Below, in pieces: positions 17,071 to 24,730 of a stretch of DNA of 26,390 nt. The first letter of the stretch is position 1; every line of letters starts with the position of its first letter. Both the position numbers and the translations under genes were made by a program. Under the pieces are notes generated by a model. The model was not told the origin of the DNA, did no database searches, and worked only from the letters and a program-made list of their open reading frames with translations. This stretch comes from DAIDJM01 sp964250215 (GTDB taxonomy: Bacteria > Pseudomonadota > Alphaproteobacteria > Acetobacterales > Acetobacteraceae): positions 1 through 26,390 of the forward strand of contig CAXUEX010000024.1 in NCBI GenBank assembly GCA_964250215.1, written 5' to 3'.

Positions 17071-17214
17071 GGGGGAGTTGCGGCGAGTAGGATGGGACAG
17101 CGCAGCGCACGGCACGCGATGCAATCTTACCCATAGTATTCGATAGTTCTTGGGTGAGAGTTGCCTGGTCCCCTTCGGAGGGTGGGTCCGTCGGAGAGAG
17201 ATTCTTGAGCTCGC

Positions 17215-17241
17215 TGTCGAATCCAAGATGGATGGCGCGTC
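17215..17241 (+). promoter_or_regulatory. Putative ECF42-type promoter
   Basis: TGTCGA (17215-17220) and CGTC (17238-17241) are separated by 17 bases and lie 52 bases before the ATG of the DGPF gene. As I recall it, the motif reported for ECF42 sigma factors is TGTCGA at -35 and CGAC or CGTC at -10, so this is a full match with suitable spacing. It would place the operon under control of the sigma factor it encodes. Confidence 0.6.
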
Positions 17242-17293
17242 TGTGTGGCGAAGTGCGGCGCTGGGCCGTGCTTCCATCCAGCGGGAGACAGAC

Positions 17294-17638
17294 ATGAAGT
17301 ACGCGCTCTTCATTTACGAAGACGAGTCGCTTTATGGGCCGGACAAAGCCGGGCTCAAGGTCCAGGAGATCGTCGGCAAGCATATGGAATTCAGTCAGCA
17401 GTTGGGAGCGAAGCGCATCGGCGGAGCGGGTCTCAAGGGCACGGCGACTGCGACGACGGTCCGGACGACGGGCGCCAACAAGACCGTTCATGACGGCCCA
17501 TTCGCCGAAGCTAGGGAGCAACTCGGCGGTTTTTATCTGATCGAAGCCGAAGACCTTAACGAGGCTATCGAGATCGCCAAGAGAGTCCCGGTGCTGCAGG
17601 ACGGTTCGATTGAGATTCGCCCGCTACTCGGTGCATGA
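17294..17638 (+). CDS. DGPF/YCII-related domain protein linked to ECF42 sigma factor
   Basis: The 114-aa protein has the ferredoxin-like fold of the YCII superfamily: strand MKYALFIYEDE at the start, a helix about 26-36, and the family signature HDGPFAEAREQLGGFYLIE at about 66-84 with the DGPF box at 67-70. Such proteins are found next to ECF42-type sigma factors. Their molecular role is not established, although a sensory, enzymatic or co-regulatory part has been considered. The ATG at 17294 has GGGAG about eight bases upstream. Its stop overlaps the sigma-factor start (ATGA at 17635-17638), so the two are translated together. A putative self-recognised promoter lies in the 223-bp gap before it. 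Confidence 0.92.
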   Translation: MKYALFIYEDESLYGPDKAGLKVQEIVGKHMEFSQQLGAKRIGGAGLKGTATATTVRTTGANKTVHDGPFAEAREQLGGFYLIEAEDLNEAIEIAKRVPVLQDGSIEIRPLLGA

Positions 17639-18867
17639 ACGGAGCGGCCCTGGATAGGGTGTTTCGGACGGCAAGCGGCCGCATCATCGCGGCCCTTGCT
17701 ACCCGATTTCGTGACCTTTCTCTCGCCGAAGACGCGTTCTCGGAAAGTTGCCAAAGGGCCGTTCGGACTTGGCCGGAGCGCGGCGTGCCGAGCGATCCAG
17801 CAGCGTGGCTCTATCGCGCGAGCGAACGCATCGCGCTCGACATGCTGCGGCGAAAGCGCGTGCGCGAGCAACATATTCCGGATGCTCCTGCGGCCGAGCC
17901 GACTGCCGAAGACGCAATGATGGACGATACTTATGTTATCCCAGACGAGCGGTTGCGCCTTATCTTCATCTGTTGCCACCCAGCCGTAGCGCCTGAAGCG
18001 CGGGCCGCGCTGACCTTGCGCCTCGTCTGCGGACTCGCGGTCACCGAGATTGCCCGCGCTTTCCTTGTTCAGGAAGCGACGCTCGCGCAGCGACTCGTCC
18101 GTGCCAAGCACAAGATTGCGGAGGCGAGAGTTCCTTTCGAGCTTCCGTCACGGGAGTCTTGGCCCGAGCGGATGGAGGCGGTCCTGTCCACGCTCGAAAT
18201 TGCCTATTCGAAGGCGCATGAAGATGCGGGAGGCGCAAGTTCGCATGCCGGCTTCGCGGCCGAGATGCTGCATCTCACGAAGCTTCTCACCGATCTCGTG
18301 CCCCATGTGGGCGAAGCGCTCGCCCTGGCCGCTTTGATACGCTACGCCGAAGCGCGCCGGCCCGCCCGGGTGGACGGCGAAGGCGTCATGGTTCCTTTGA
18401 CCAAGCAGGATCCCGAACTTTGGTGCCGCGACCTGATCGCGGAAGCCGACACGTTGCTGATCGAAGCGACAAGGCTTGCACCGTCGGCGCCTCGGAGTTT
18501 GCAGGCTCAGTTGCAGCGCATCTGGTGCAAACGACGGAGTCTCAACGAACCGGCGCCTTGGCCGGCGATTCTCTCGCTTTACGACAGGCTTCTGCAAGTG
18601 CGCGACGATCCGATTGTGCGGCTGAACCGCGCCGTGGCCCTGGCCGAGGTCGAAGATGCGGCTACCGCGCTGTGCGAGGTCGAAGCGCTCGCATCGCAAT
18701 CGCTTCAGAACTTTCTTCCCTATCACGCCGTGCGGGCAGATCTTTTCGCCCGGATTGGACGAGCTGACGCGGCGCAGGTCGCATACCGCAAAGCCCTTGC
18801 GCTCGAGCCGAGTGAAGCCGAAGCGCGATGGCTCGAACGCAAGATGACAGCGCTGGAGAAGCCGTAA
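17635..18867 (+). CDS. ECF42-type RNA polymerase sigma factor with C-terminal extension
   Basis: The 410-aa protein is far longer than a plain ECF sigma factor. Region 2 covers about 10-78, with the DNA-melting part AAWLYRASERIALDMLRRKR. Region 4 covers about 105-165, opening with the group's hallmark PDERLRLIFICCHPA and holding the helix-turn-helix VTEIARAFLVQEATLAQRLVRAK. The rest (about 170-410) is the helical DUF6596/TPR-like extension that marks ECF42, with KAHEDAGG, RYAEARRPARVD and a final TPR-like repeat. No anti-sigma factor is seen nearby, as is usual for this group, so activity is probably controlled through the extension. The start ATG overlaps the DGPF gene and has no ribosome site of its own. 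Confidence 0.94.
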   Translation: MNGAALDRVFRTASGRIIAALATRFRDLSLAEDAFSESCQRAVRTWPERGVPSDPAAWLYRASERIALDMLRRKRVREQHIPDAPAAEPTAEDAMMDDTYVIPDERLRLIFICCHPAVAPEARAALTLRLVCGLAVTEIARAFLVQEATLAQRLVRAKHKIAEARVPFELPSRESWPERMEAVLSTLEIAYSKAHEDAGGASSHAGFAAEMLHLTKLLTDLVPHVGEALALAALIRYAEARRPARVDGEGVMVPLTKQDPELWCRDLIAEADTLLIEATRLAPSAPRSLQAQLQRIWCKRRSLNEPAPWPAILSLYDRLLQVRDDPIVRLNRAVALAEVEDAATALCEVEALASQSLQNFLPYHAVRADLFARIGRADAAQVAYRKALALEPSEAEARWLERKMTALEKP

Positions 18868-18888
18868 GGAAAGGCTATTCGATCGTCC

Positions 18889-18942
18889 ATCGCATCGCCG
18901 CAGACTTCTGACTCAACGTAGTCAGCCCAGGATCGATGCGAT
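18889..18942. terminator. Nested stem-loop between convergent sigma-factor and Crp-type genes
   Basis: The outer arms ATCGCATCG (18889-18897) and CGATGCGAT (18934-18942) are perfect. They enclose an inner hairpin CTGACT (18908-18913), loop CAACGT, AGTCAG (18920-18925). The structure begins 22 bases after the sigma-factor stop in a 160-bp gap between converging genes. There is no T-run, so its terminator role is inferred from position. Confidence 0.4.
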
Positions 18943-19027
18943 AGTCTCTGAAACCGGCGAAATCGCAAACGGCCCAAATTCCTTTCTGAAATCAAGAGCG
19001 CGAACTGGCTGTGTTTGGCGGTCCTGT

Positions 19028-19699
19028 TCAAATCGCCCGAAGTCTCTCGGGATCGTAGACTCGCCATATTCCCTCGACTTTCGCAACTAGTCCGCGGCGC
19101 TTCAGTGCAGTCATCTCGCGCTGGATGCTCTGGCGGGTGACGTCGAAGAATTCGGCAATGTCGGTCTGCGTGATCGGCAGGCCGATCTTCACGCCGCCAT
19201 CGGGCAGCCGCTCGCCACAGCGCTCTGCGAGGCCTGCGAACATGCGGGCGATGCGCCGGCCGAGGCGGTCCGCAACCCGCGACTCCCGCCCCGCGAGCTG
19301 ACGGCTGATGGTGTTGGCGAACTTGCGGCAGAGGGCGTCCGGGATCGCCGGATGGCGATGGTAGAGCTCCCAGAACGCGGTTGCCGGCAGGCGGCGCACC
19401 CGCGCCGGCGTCAGCGCGCTGGTGCTGTGGTTCATGGGGCGCCTTGCGACGAGCGCGGTTTCCGCGAAACAGGCGCCGGGGCCATAGATCGTGACCAGGA
19501 CCTGCCGGCCATCTTCCTGCAGGCCGGTGAGCCGGAGATAGCCGCTCTCGACCTGGAACATGGCGGTGGCGGGCTCACCGGCGCTGGCGACCGCGGCGCC
19601 GGCGGCGAAAGGCATGGCCCGCATCGGCTCGCGCATGGCGATCTGGACCTCATCCGGCAGCGTGGCGATCCAGTCTTCGGCATTGAGGATGCTGTGCAT
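19028..19699 (-). CDS. Crp/Fnr-family transcriptional regulator
   Basis: From the ATG at 19699 the product is 223 aa. An N-terminal cyclic-nucleotide-binding-type beta-barrel (about 10-120, with VESGYLRLTGLQEDGRQVLVTIYGPGACFAETAL) is followed by a dimer helix and a C-terminal winged helix-turn-helix with ITQTDIAEFFDVTRQSIQREMTALKRRGLV. The Fnr iron-sulphur cysteines are lacking, so it is not an Fnr-type oxygen sensor; the ligand is unknown. The frame extends to an ATG at 19753, but that start has no ribosome site and would leave only 31 bp to the divergent dioxygenase gene. The start at 19699 has GGGAGAG upstream and leaves room for promoters. By position it is the likely regulator of the divergent catabolic operon. 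Confidence 0.85.
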   Translation of the reverse strand: MHSILNAEDWIATLPDEVQIAMREPMRAMPFAAGAAVASAGEPATAMFQVESGYLRLTGLQEDGRQVLVTIYGPGACFAETALVARRPMNHSTSALTPARVRRLPATAFWELYHRHPAIPDALCRKFANTISRQLAGRESRVADRLGRRIARMFAGLAERCGERLPDGGVKIGLPITQTDIAEFFDVTRQSIQREMTALKRRGLVAKVEGIWRVYDPERLRAI

Positions 19700-19784
19700 C
19701 GCGGCCGGCTCTCCCGCTTGTTCGTCGCGTAGTGCGACGATTTCCTTTGGCATGGAACAAATGTGTCAGGGATGAGGGGGCCGA

Positions 19785-20876
19785 ATGGATTACCGGCGGC
19801 TGGACACAGAAAGCCAGGATGCCATGCCCGAGACCTACGACATTCCGGCCGCGTGGCTGGCCGCCGATCTTGCCGACCCGGCGGAATGGATCGTTCGGCT
19901 GACGCGCGAGCAGATCGCCGACATCGATCACGCCATGCGGCAGAGCCTCGCCGCCGATCTGGAACTTGCCGATCTGACCCGGGAGAACTTTCCGCTTCCC
20001 TCGATCGACCGGATCGCCCCGGACATCTTGGAGCGGCTGGAGGAAGGGCGTGGGCTGGTGGTGCTGCGCGGCTTTCCGGCGCTGGACTATGACAAGGACC
20101 AACTGCGCCGCATTTTCTGGGGCGTGGGGCTGCATCTCGGCACGGCGGTTTCGCAGAGCAGCAACGGCGACTTGCTGGGCGACGTACGGAACTTCGGCGC
20201 CGACGTGAACAGCAGGACGGGGCGCGGCTATATGTCGAAGCAGGCGCTCGGCTTCCATACCGATACGGCCGACGTGGTGGCGCTGATGGTGCTGCGCGCC
20301 GCCAAGAGCGGCGGGCTGAGCCTGATCGCCAGCTCGGTAGCCATCCGCAACGAGATCGCGCACACCCGTCCGGACCTGCTGGAGGTGCTCTACCGACCGT
20401 TCTACTGGAGCTGGAAGGGCCAGGAAACGCCAGGCGAGCGGCCCTACTATCAGCAGCCGATCTACAGCGACCACGAGGGCAAGTTCTCGGCGCGCGACAT
20501 CAAGACGCACATCTTTTCGGCGCACCAGGACAACCCCGAGCTGGGCGAGCTGAGCGCGAAGCAGATGGCGGCGATGCAGCTGGTCAACACGCTGGCGCAG
20601 GACCCGAAATTCCACCTCAGCATGATGTTCGAACCGGGCGACATCCAACTGCTCAACAATCACGTCACCTATCATTCGCGCACCGAATTCGAGGATTTCG
20701 ACGAGGACGACCGTAAGCGCCATTTGTTGCGAATGTGGCTATCGGTTCCCAATAGCCGGGCGCTGAGTCCGGCAATGAGCCCGATCTACCGGGACCAGCG
20801 CGGCGGCGCGGTGCGCGGCGGGTTCCCCTCGCGCACCGGCGAGCACAGCTTCGCCACGGTGGCGGCGAAGGATTGA
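19785..20876 (+). CDS. TauD/TfdA-family Fe(II)/2-oxoglutarate-dependent dioxygenase
   Basis: The 363-aa protein belongs to the alpha-ketoglutarate-dependent hydroxylases of the TauD/TfdA type, which hydroxylate a carbon of the substrate and turn 2-oxoglutarate into succinate and CO2. The metal-binding facial triad is visible as H158-x-D160 in LGFHTDTADVV and H297 in NNHVTYHSRTEFED; R316 in RHLLRMWLS would bind 2-oxoglutarate. SGGLSLIASSVAIRNEI is typical of a subgroup of uncharacterised family members. The ATG at 19785 has GAGGGGG close upstream. It is the first gene of a five-gene operon and overlaps the next gene by one base (TGATG). The substrate is unknown; the neighbours suggest an organic acid or ester. 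Confidence 0.9.
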   Translation: MDYRRLDTESQDAMPETYDIPAAWLAADLADPAEWIVRLTREQIADIDHAMRQSLAADLELADLTRENFPLPSIDRIAPDILERLEEGRGLVVLRGFPALDYDKDQLRRIFWGVGLHLGTAVSQSSNGDLLGDVRNFGADVNSRTGRGYMSKQALGFHTDTADVVALMVLRAAKSGGLSLIASSVAIRNEIAHTRPDLLEVLYRPFYWSWKGQETPGERPYYQQPIYSDHEGKFSARDIKTHIFSAHQDNPELGELSAKQMAAMQLVNTLAQDPKFHLSMMFEPGDIQLLNNHVTYHSRTEFEDFDEDDRKRHLLRMWLSVPNSRALSPAMSPIYRDQRGGAVRGGFPSRTGEHSFATVAAKD

Positions 20877-22270
20877 TGACGACAGCACCTTGCCTCGCGA
20901 CGACGCTCGCGGTTCACCTTGCCGAGATCGAGCTGGGTCGCGCATCGCCGCGCGCGCGTCGGCTGGCCAGCATGGCGATCGTCGATACGATTGGCATCAC
21001 GCTGGCCGGGGCGACCGAGCCCGCGACCACGATCCTGCGGCGCGTGCTCGGAAGCGGTGGGCAGGGCGGCCCCGCGCTGATCCTGGGCAGCGGCCGGCGT
21101 GTGGGCGCGCTGGAGGCGGCGACGATCAACGGCGTCGCGGCGCACGCGGTGGATTATGACGACATGGCCCGCAACATGGGCGGCCATCCATCCGTGCCGG
21201 TGGTGCCGGTGGTGCTGGCGCTGGGCGAGGCGATCGGCGCGACGGGCGCGCAAGTGCTGGAGGCGTTCATCGTCGGCTACGAGGCCGAATGCCGGCTGGG
21301 GCGCGTGGTGCACCCGCATCATTACGAGAAAGGTTGGCACCCGACCTCCACGCTCGGCGTGTTCGGGGCGGCGGCGGCGGCGGCGCGACTGCTCGGGCTG
21401 GATGCGGAACGCACCGCGACGGCCCTGGCGATCGCGGCATCGAGCGCGTCGGGGATCAAGGCCAATTTCGGCACGATGGTAAAACCGCTGCACGTCGGCC
21501 AGGCCGCCCGCGACGGCTTGCTGGCGGCGCGGCTGGCCGGCGATGGGTTCACCGCGAACCCGGGTGCGCTCGAACACAAGCAGGGCTTTTTCCAATCCTA
21601 TGACGGGCTGGACAACGTGCACCAGGACCGGATGCTCGCCGAATGGGGCGAGCGGCTGGAGGTGGAGCAGCCGGAGACGGGGCTGAAACAATTCCCCTGT
21701 TGCGGCAGCACGCATCCGGCGATCCTGGCGACGATCGAGCTGGCCGAGGCGGAGGCGATCGACGCGGCGGCGGTGGCCAGCCTGCGCATCCGCGCGCATC
21801 GGATGCGCCTGCCGCACACGGACAATCCGGATCCGCAATCATCGCTGGGGGCCAAGTTCAGCCTGCAATACGTCACGGCGCGAGCCTTGCTCGACCGCCA
21901 TGTCGGCCTCGCCGACTTCGAGGGCGATGCCTACCGCGAGCCGGCGATCCGCAGGCTGCTCGCCGTCACCTCGATAGAAGCGTTTCCGGACGACGAGACC
22001 GGCCGGGAGTTCGCCGCCGAGGTGACTGTGGAACTGGCCGACGGGCGCAGGTTGACGGGCGCGGCAGCGAGCGCACTGGGCAGGGGGCCGGGCGATCCGA
22101 TGTCCGATGCCGAAATGTTGCGTAAGTTTAGCGATTGCGCGGCGCGCGTGCTCTCCCCCGGGCAGGCGCGCGCGGCGTTCGATGCGCTGCGGCAACTCGA
22201 CAGCGATGTTTCGGTCGGCGACCTTCTTGCACCGCTCTCGGTCGCGCTCGCGCCCGGAGAGGCGCCGTGA
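20876..22270 (+). CDS. MmgE/PrpD-family protein (2-methylcitrate dehydratase / cis-aconitate decarboxylase type)
   Basis: The 464-aa protein is a full-length MmgE/PrpD member, a family with 2-methylcitrate dehydratase, cis-aconitate decarboxylase and iminodisuccinate epimerase as known activities. Polar residues that in the family line the active site are present: D93 in AHAVDYDDM, H104 in MGGHPSVP, H155 in KGWHPTST, K203 and H206 in MVKPLHVGQAA, and H280 in CCGSTHP. An intact catalytic site is therefore likely, and the substrate probably carries several carboxylates. The ATG at 20876 shares its A with the dioxygenase stop and has AAGGA upstream; the stop shares one base with the ATG of the next gene. 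Which reaction it catalyses cannot be told. Confidence 0.93.
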   Translation: MTTAPCLATTLAVHLAEIELGRASPRARRLASMAIVDTIGITLAGATEPATTILRRVLGSGGQGGPALILGSGRRVGALEAATINGVAAHAVDYDDMARNMGGHPSVPVVPVVLALGEAIGATGAQVLEAFIVGYEAECRLGRVVHPHHYEKGWHPTSTLGVFGAAAAAARLLGLDAERTATALAIAASSASGIKANFGTMVKPLHVGQAARDGLLAARLAGDGFTANPGALEHKQGFFQSYDGLDNVHQDRMLAEWGERLEVEQPETGLKQFPCCGSTHPAILATIELAEAEAIDAAAVASLRIRAHRMRLPHTDNPDPQSSLGAKFSLQYVTARALLDRHVGLADFEGDAYREPAIRRLLAVTSIEAFPDDETGREFAAEVTVELADGRRLTGAAASALGRGPGDPMSDAEMLRKFSDCAARVLSPGQARAAFDALRQLDSDVSVGDLLAPLSVALAPGEAP

Positions 22271-23658
22271 TGCGCGAGCGGTTGAGCGATACGGTGAACG
22301 TGCTGGTGCCGGTGGGCGCGCTGGGGACTGGCGTGCGGGCCAAGGACCTTGCCGCGGGGATTGCGCTCGGCGCGCACGCCATCGCTTGCGACGCGGGCTC
22401 GACGGATAGCGGCCCCGCCTATCTCGCCACCGGCAAATCCAAATACGCGCGCGACGCGATCAAGGCGGACCTGCTGCTGCTGATGCAGGCGCAGGCGGAA
22501 AGCGGGCTGCCGCTGCTGATCGGCTCGTGCGGCACCTCGGGTTGCGACGCGGCGCTCGACTGGACGCGCGACATCGCGCTGGAGATCGCGCGCGAGCAGC
22601 TTCTGGGCCCGCGCATCGCGCTGCTGTACTCGGAACAGCCGCCCGCGTTAATGGCGGAGATGGCGCAGGGTGGGCGGATCGCGCCGCTGGCACCATTGAC
22701 GACGGCGGAGCCTGGCATCTTTGCGGCGTGCGACCGCATTGTTGCGCTGATGGGGCCGGAGCCGTTCATCGCCGCGCTCGACGCCGGGGCCGACATCGTG
22801 CTGGGCGGCCGCAGCACCGATACGGCGGTGATCGCGGCGGTGCCGATCATGCGCGGTGCCGGGCTGGGACCCGCATGGCACTCGGGCAAGATCGCCGAAT
22901 GCGGCGGGCTGGCGACGGTCCATCCGCACGACGGGGGCGTGTTGATCCGGGTGGGCCGCGACGCGTTCGAGATCGAGCCGCTCAGCGCGGGCAATGCCTG
23001 CTCGGCCGAGACGGTCGCGGCGCACATGCTTTATGAGAACAGCGATCCTTTTCGATTGCTAGAGCCGGGCGGCGTGCTGGACGTGAGCGGCGCGCGCTAT
23101 GCCGATTTGGACGGGCGGGTGGTTGCGGTATCGGGTTCGGTGTTCGAGCCGCGTCCGTACACGATGAAGCTCGAAGGCGCCGCGTGCTCCGGGTTCCAGA
23201 CCATCATGCTGGTGGGCATCAAGGATCCCGGGGTCCTGGCGGAGATCGATCGCTTCGTGGCGCAGATGCATCGCGCGCTGACCGGCCGCGTCGCCGCCAC
23301 GCTGGGCGAGCGCGCGGGGACCTACGATATTTCGCTGCGTGCCTATGGCTGGAACGCGGTGTCGGGCGAGGTGGTTGAGAACGCCGCGCCGCCGCGCGAG
23401 ATCGGTCTGCTGTTCGTCGCGACCGCCGCGACGCAGGAGATCGCGACCCAGATCGCCAAGACCTGCAATCCGTATTTCTTCCACATGCCGATCGAGCTGA
23501 ACGGCGAGTTGCCGAGCTACGCTTTCCCCTTCTCCCCATCGGAGATCGAGCGCGGGCAGGTATTCGAGTTCCGCCTCAATCACGTCGTTGCGGTGAACGA
23601 TCCTCTGGCGCTGGTGCGAACGGCATTCGTCGATCTGGGAGTTCGGGCCGATGCCTAA
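22270..23658 (+). CDS. AtuA-like (DUF1446, acyclic terpene utilisation) family protein
   Basis: The 462-aa protein matches the DUF1446/AtuA family: early VPVGALGTGV, then IACDAGSTDSGPAYLATGKSKY (38-59) and LIGSCGTSGCDAALDWTRD (83-101). Later come GADIVLGGRSTDTAV and the phrase HPHDGGVLIRVG. AtuA is required for citronellol and geraniol catabolism in Pseudomonas, but its chemistry is unknown, and homologues are common in gene sets that have nothing to do with terpenes. The real start is the ATG at 22270, which overlaps the previous stop (TGATG); the open frame upstream is a shadow of the PrpD-like gene. It overlaps the DUF4387 gene by eight bases, and the two families are regular partners, perhaps subunits of one enzyme. 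Confidence 0.92.
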   Translation: MRERLSDTVNVLVPVGALGTGVRAKDLAAGIALGAHAIACDAGSTDSGPAYLATGKSKYARDAIKADLLLLMQAQAESGLPLLIGSCGTSGCDAALDWTRDIALEIAREQLLGPRIALLYSEQPPALMAEMAQGGRIAPLAPLTTAEPGIFAACDRIVALMGPEPFIAALDAGADIVLGGRSTDTAVIAAVPIMRGAGLGPAWHSGKIAECGGLATVHPHDGGVLIRVGRDAFEIEPLSAGNACSAETVAAHMLYENSDPFRLLEPGGVLDVSGARYADLDGRVVAVSGSVFEPRPYTMKLEGAACSGFQTIMLVGIKDPGVLAEIDRFVAQMHRALTGRVAATLGERAGTYDISLRAYGWNAVSGEVVENAAPPREIGLLFVATAATQEIATQIAKTCNPYFFHMPIELNGELPSYAFPFSPSEIERGQVFEFRLNHVVAVNDPLALVRTAFVDLGVRADA

Positions 23659-23956
23659 GCTGCGCGACGTGTGCCGGCACGTTCGATCGAAGAATGCCGG
23701 ACCCTACTGGATAACGGCCGATTTGTTTTTCGCCGATGCAGGCGCGTTCGCGCGCTACGCCGGTGCGCCGGCGATCGGGGCCGCGGCGATCGGGGCGTTG
23801 CTGTGTGTGGATGGCACACAGATCAAGCGATTTTCCATTCCGGACCTGAACGTGGTCAAGCTCTCCTATCCACGATGCCAGCCGCAGGGCGGCGCGGTTG
23901 AGCGCGATATGCACGGTGGCCAGCAATACGTTCGATTGCTCGATGTCGAGGTGTGA
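23651..23956 (+). CDS. DUF4387 (AtuA-associated) family protein
   Basis: The 101-aa protein carries the DUF4387 landmarks: VRSKNAGPYWITADLFFAD near the N-terminus, a middle helix, and the end RDMHGGQQYVRLLDVEV. Members are either separate genes behind an AtuA-like gene or fused to its C-terminus, so the two proteins very probably act together. The ATG at 23651 lies eight bases inside the end of the AtuA-like gene. No catalytic function has been shown for the family that I know of. The stop lies five bases before the likely GTG start of the hydrolase. Confidence 0.9.
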   Translation: MPKLRDVCRHVRSKNAGPYWITADLFFADAGAFARYAGAPAIGAAAIGALLCVDGTQIKRFSIPDLNVVKLSYPRCQPQGGAVERDMHGGQQYVRLLDVEV

Positions 23957-23960
23957 CGGG

Positions 23961-24710
23961 GTGGAAAGCGGGTTGGACGCGTTCGCGTTGCCGGGCCGCA
24001 TTTATGTTCTGGTGCACGGCGCCTTTCACGGCGGCTGGTGCTGGCGGGCGGTGGCGCGTTTTCTGCGCGAGGCCGGGCACAGCGTGTTCACGCCAACGCT
24101 GACCGGTGTGGGCGAGCGCCGGCATTTGATGTCGGCCGATCTGACCGTCGATCGTCTGGCGACGGACATCACGAACCTGATCGAGATCGAGGACCTGAGC
24201 GCGGTCACGCTGGTTGGCCACAGCTTCGGCGGGACCATCATCAGCAGCGTCGCCGACCGGATGCCCGACCGCCTCGCCCGCCTGATCTATCTGGATGCGG
24301 TGACGCCGCTGGCCGGCAAATCGCTACACGACATGATGCCGGAGCGAGAGCGCGAGGCACGCCTGGCCGCGCTCGCCGGATTGCCCGACGGCGGCGTGCA
24401 GGTTCCGTCGCCGGCCGCAATTCATTTCGGTATTGAACATGCCGAGCTGGCCACCTGGGTCGATCGGCGCCTCACGCCGCAACCGGTGGGCGGCTACACG
24501 TCGCCGGTACACCTGCGCCATCCGCTCGCGAACGGCGTGCCGGCGGCGTATATCCGCTGCACCGCGCCCGTGTTCCCCATCAACGACCCCTGCGCCGCCT
24601 TTGCGGCGGCGCAACCGGACTGGCAATATCGCGAACTCGCGACGGGGCACGACGCCATGATCTCGGCACCGCGGGCATTGGCGGATCTGTTGCTCGAGCT
24701 AAACGGCTAG
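23961..24710 (+). CDS. Alpha/beta hydrolase (plant methylesterase-like esterase branch)
   Basis: The 249-aa enzyme has the alpha/beta-hydrolase fold. The oxyanion loop is LVHGAFHGGWCW (17-28), the nucleophile elbow is GHSFGG with Ser88, and the catalytic His is H230 in ATGHDAMIS. HSVFTPTLTGVGERRHL is typical of bacterial relatives of plant methyl-ester hydrolases and hydroxynitrile lyases, so hydrolysis of a carboxylic ester is the likely activity. Among possible starts, the GTG at 23961, five bases after the DUF4387 stop, is the most probable; a TTG far upstream (23898) lies inside DUF4387 and is less likely. It ends the operon and converges on the SRPBCC gene after 20 bp. It may open an ester substrate for the enzymes encoded before it. 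Confidence 0.88.
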   Translation: MESGLDAFALPGRIYVLVHGAFHGGWCWRAVARFLREAGHSVFTPTLTGVGERRHLMSADLTVDRLATDITNLIEIEDLSAVTLVGHSFGGTIISSVADRMPDRLARLIYLDAVTPLAGKSLHDMMPEREREARLAALAGLPDGGVQVPSPAAIHFGIEHAELATWVDRRLTPQPVGGYTSPVHLRHPLANGVPAAYIRCTAPVFPINDPCAAFAAAQPDWQYRELATGHDAMISAPRALADLLLELNG

Positions 24711-24730
24711 CTCGAAAGATAAGATCGGCG

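Noticed and set aside
19746..19761. TTTG-N8-CAAA near the longer Crp-type start as a Crp/Fnr binding site
   Set aside because: The half-sites are too short and do not match TGTGA or TTGAT; chance level.
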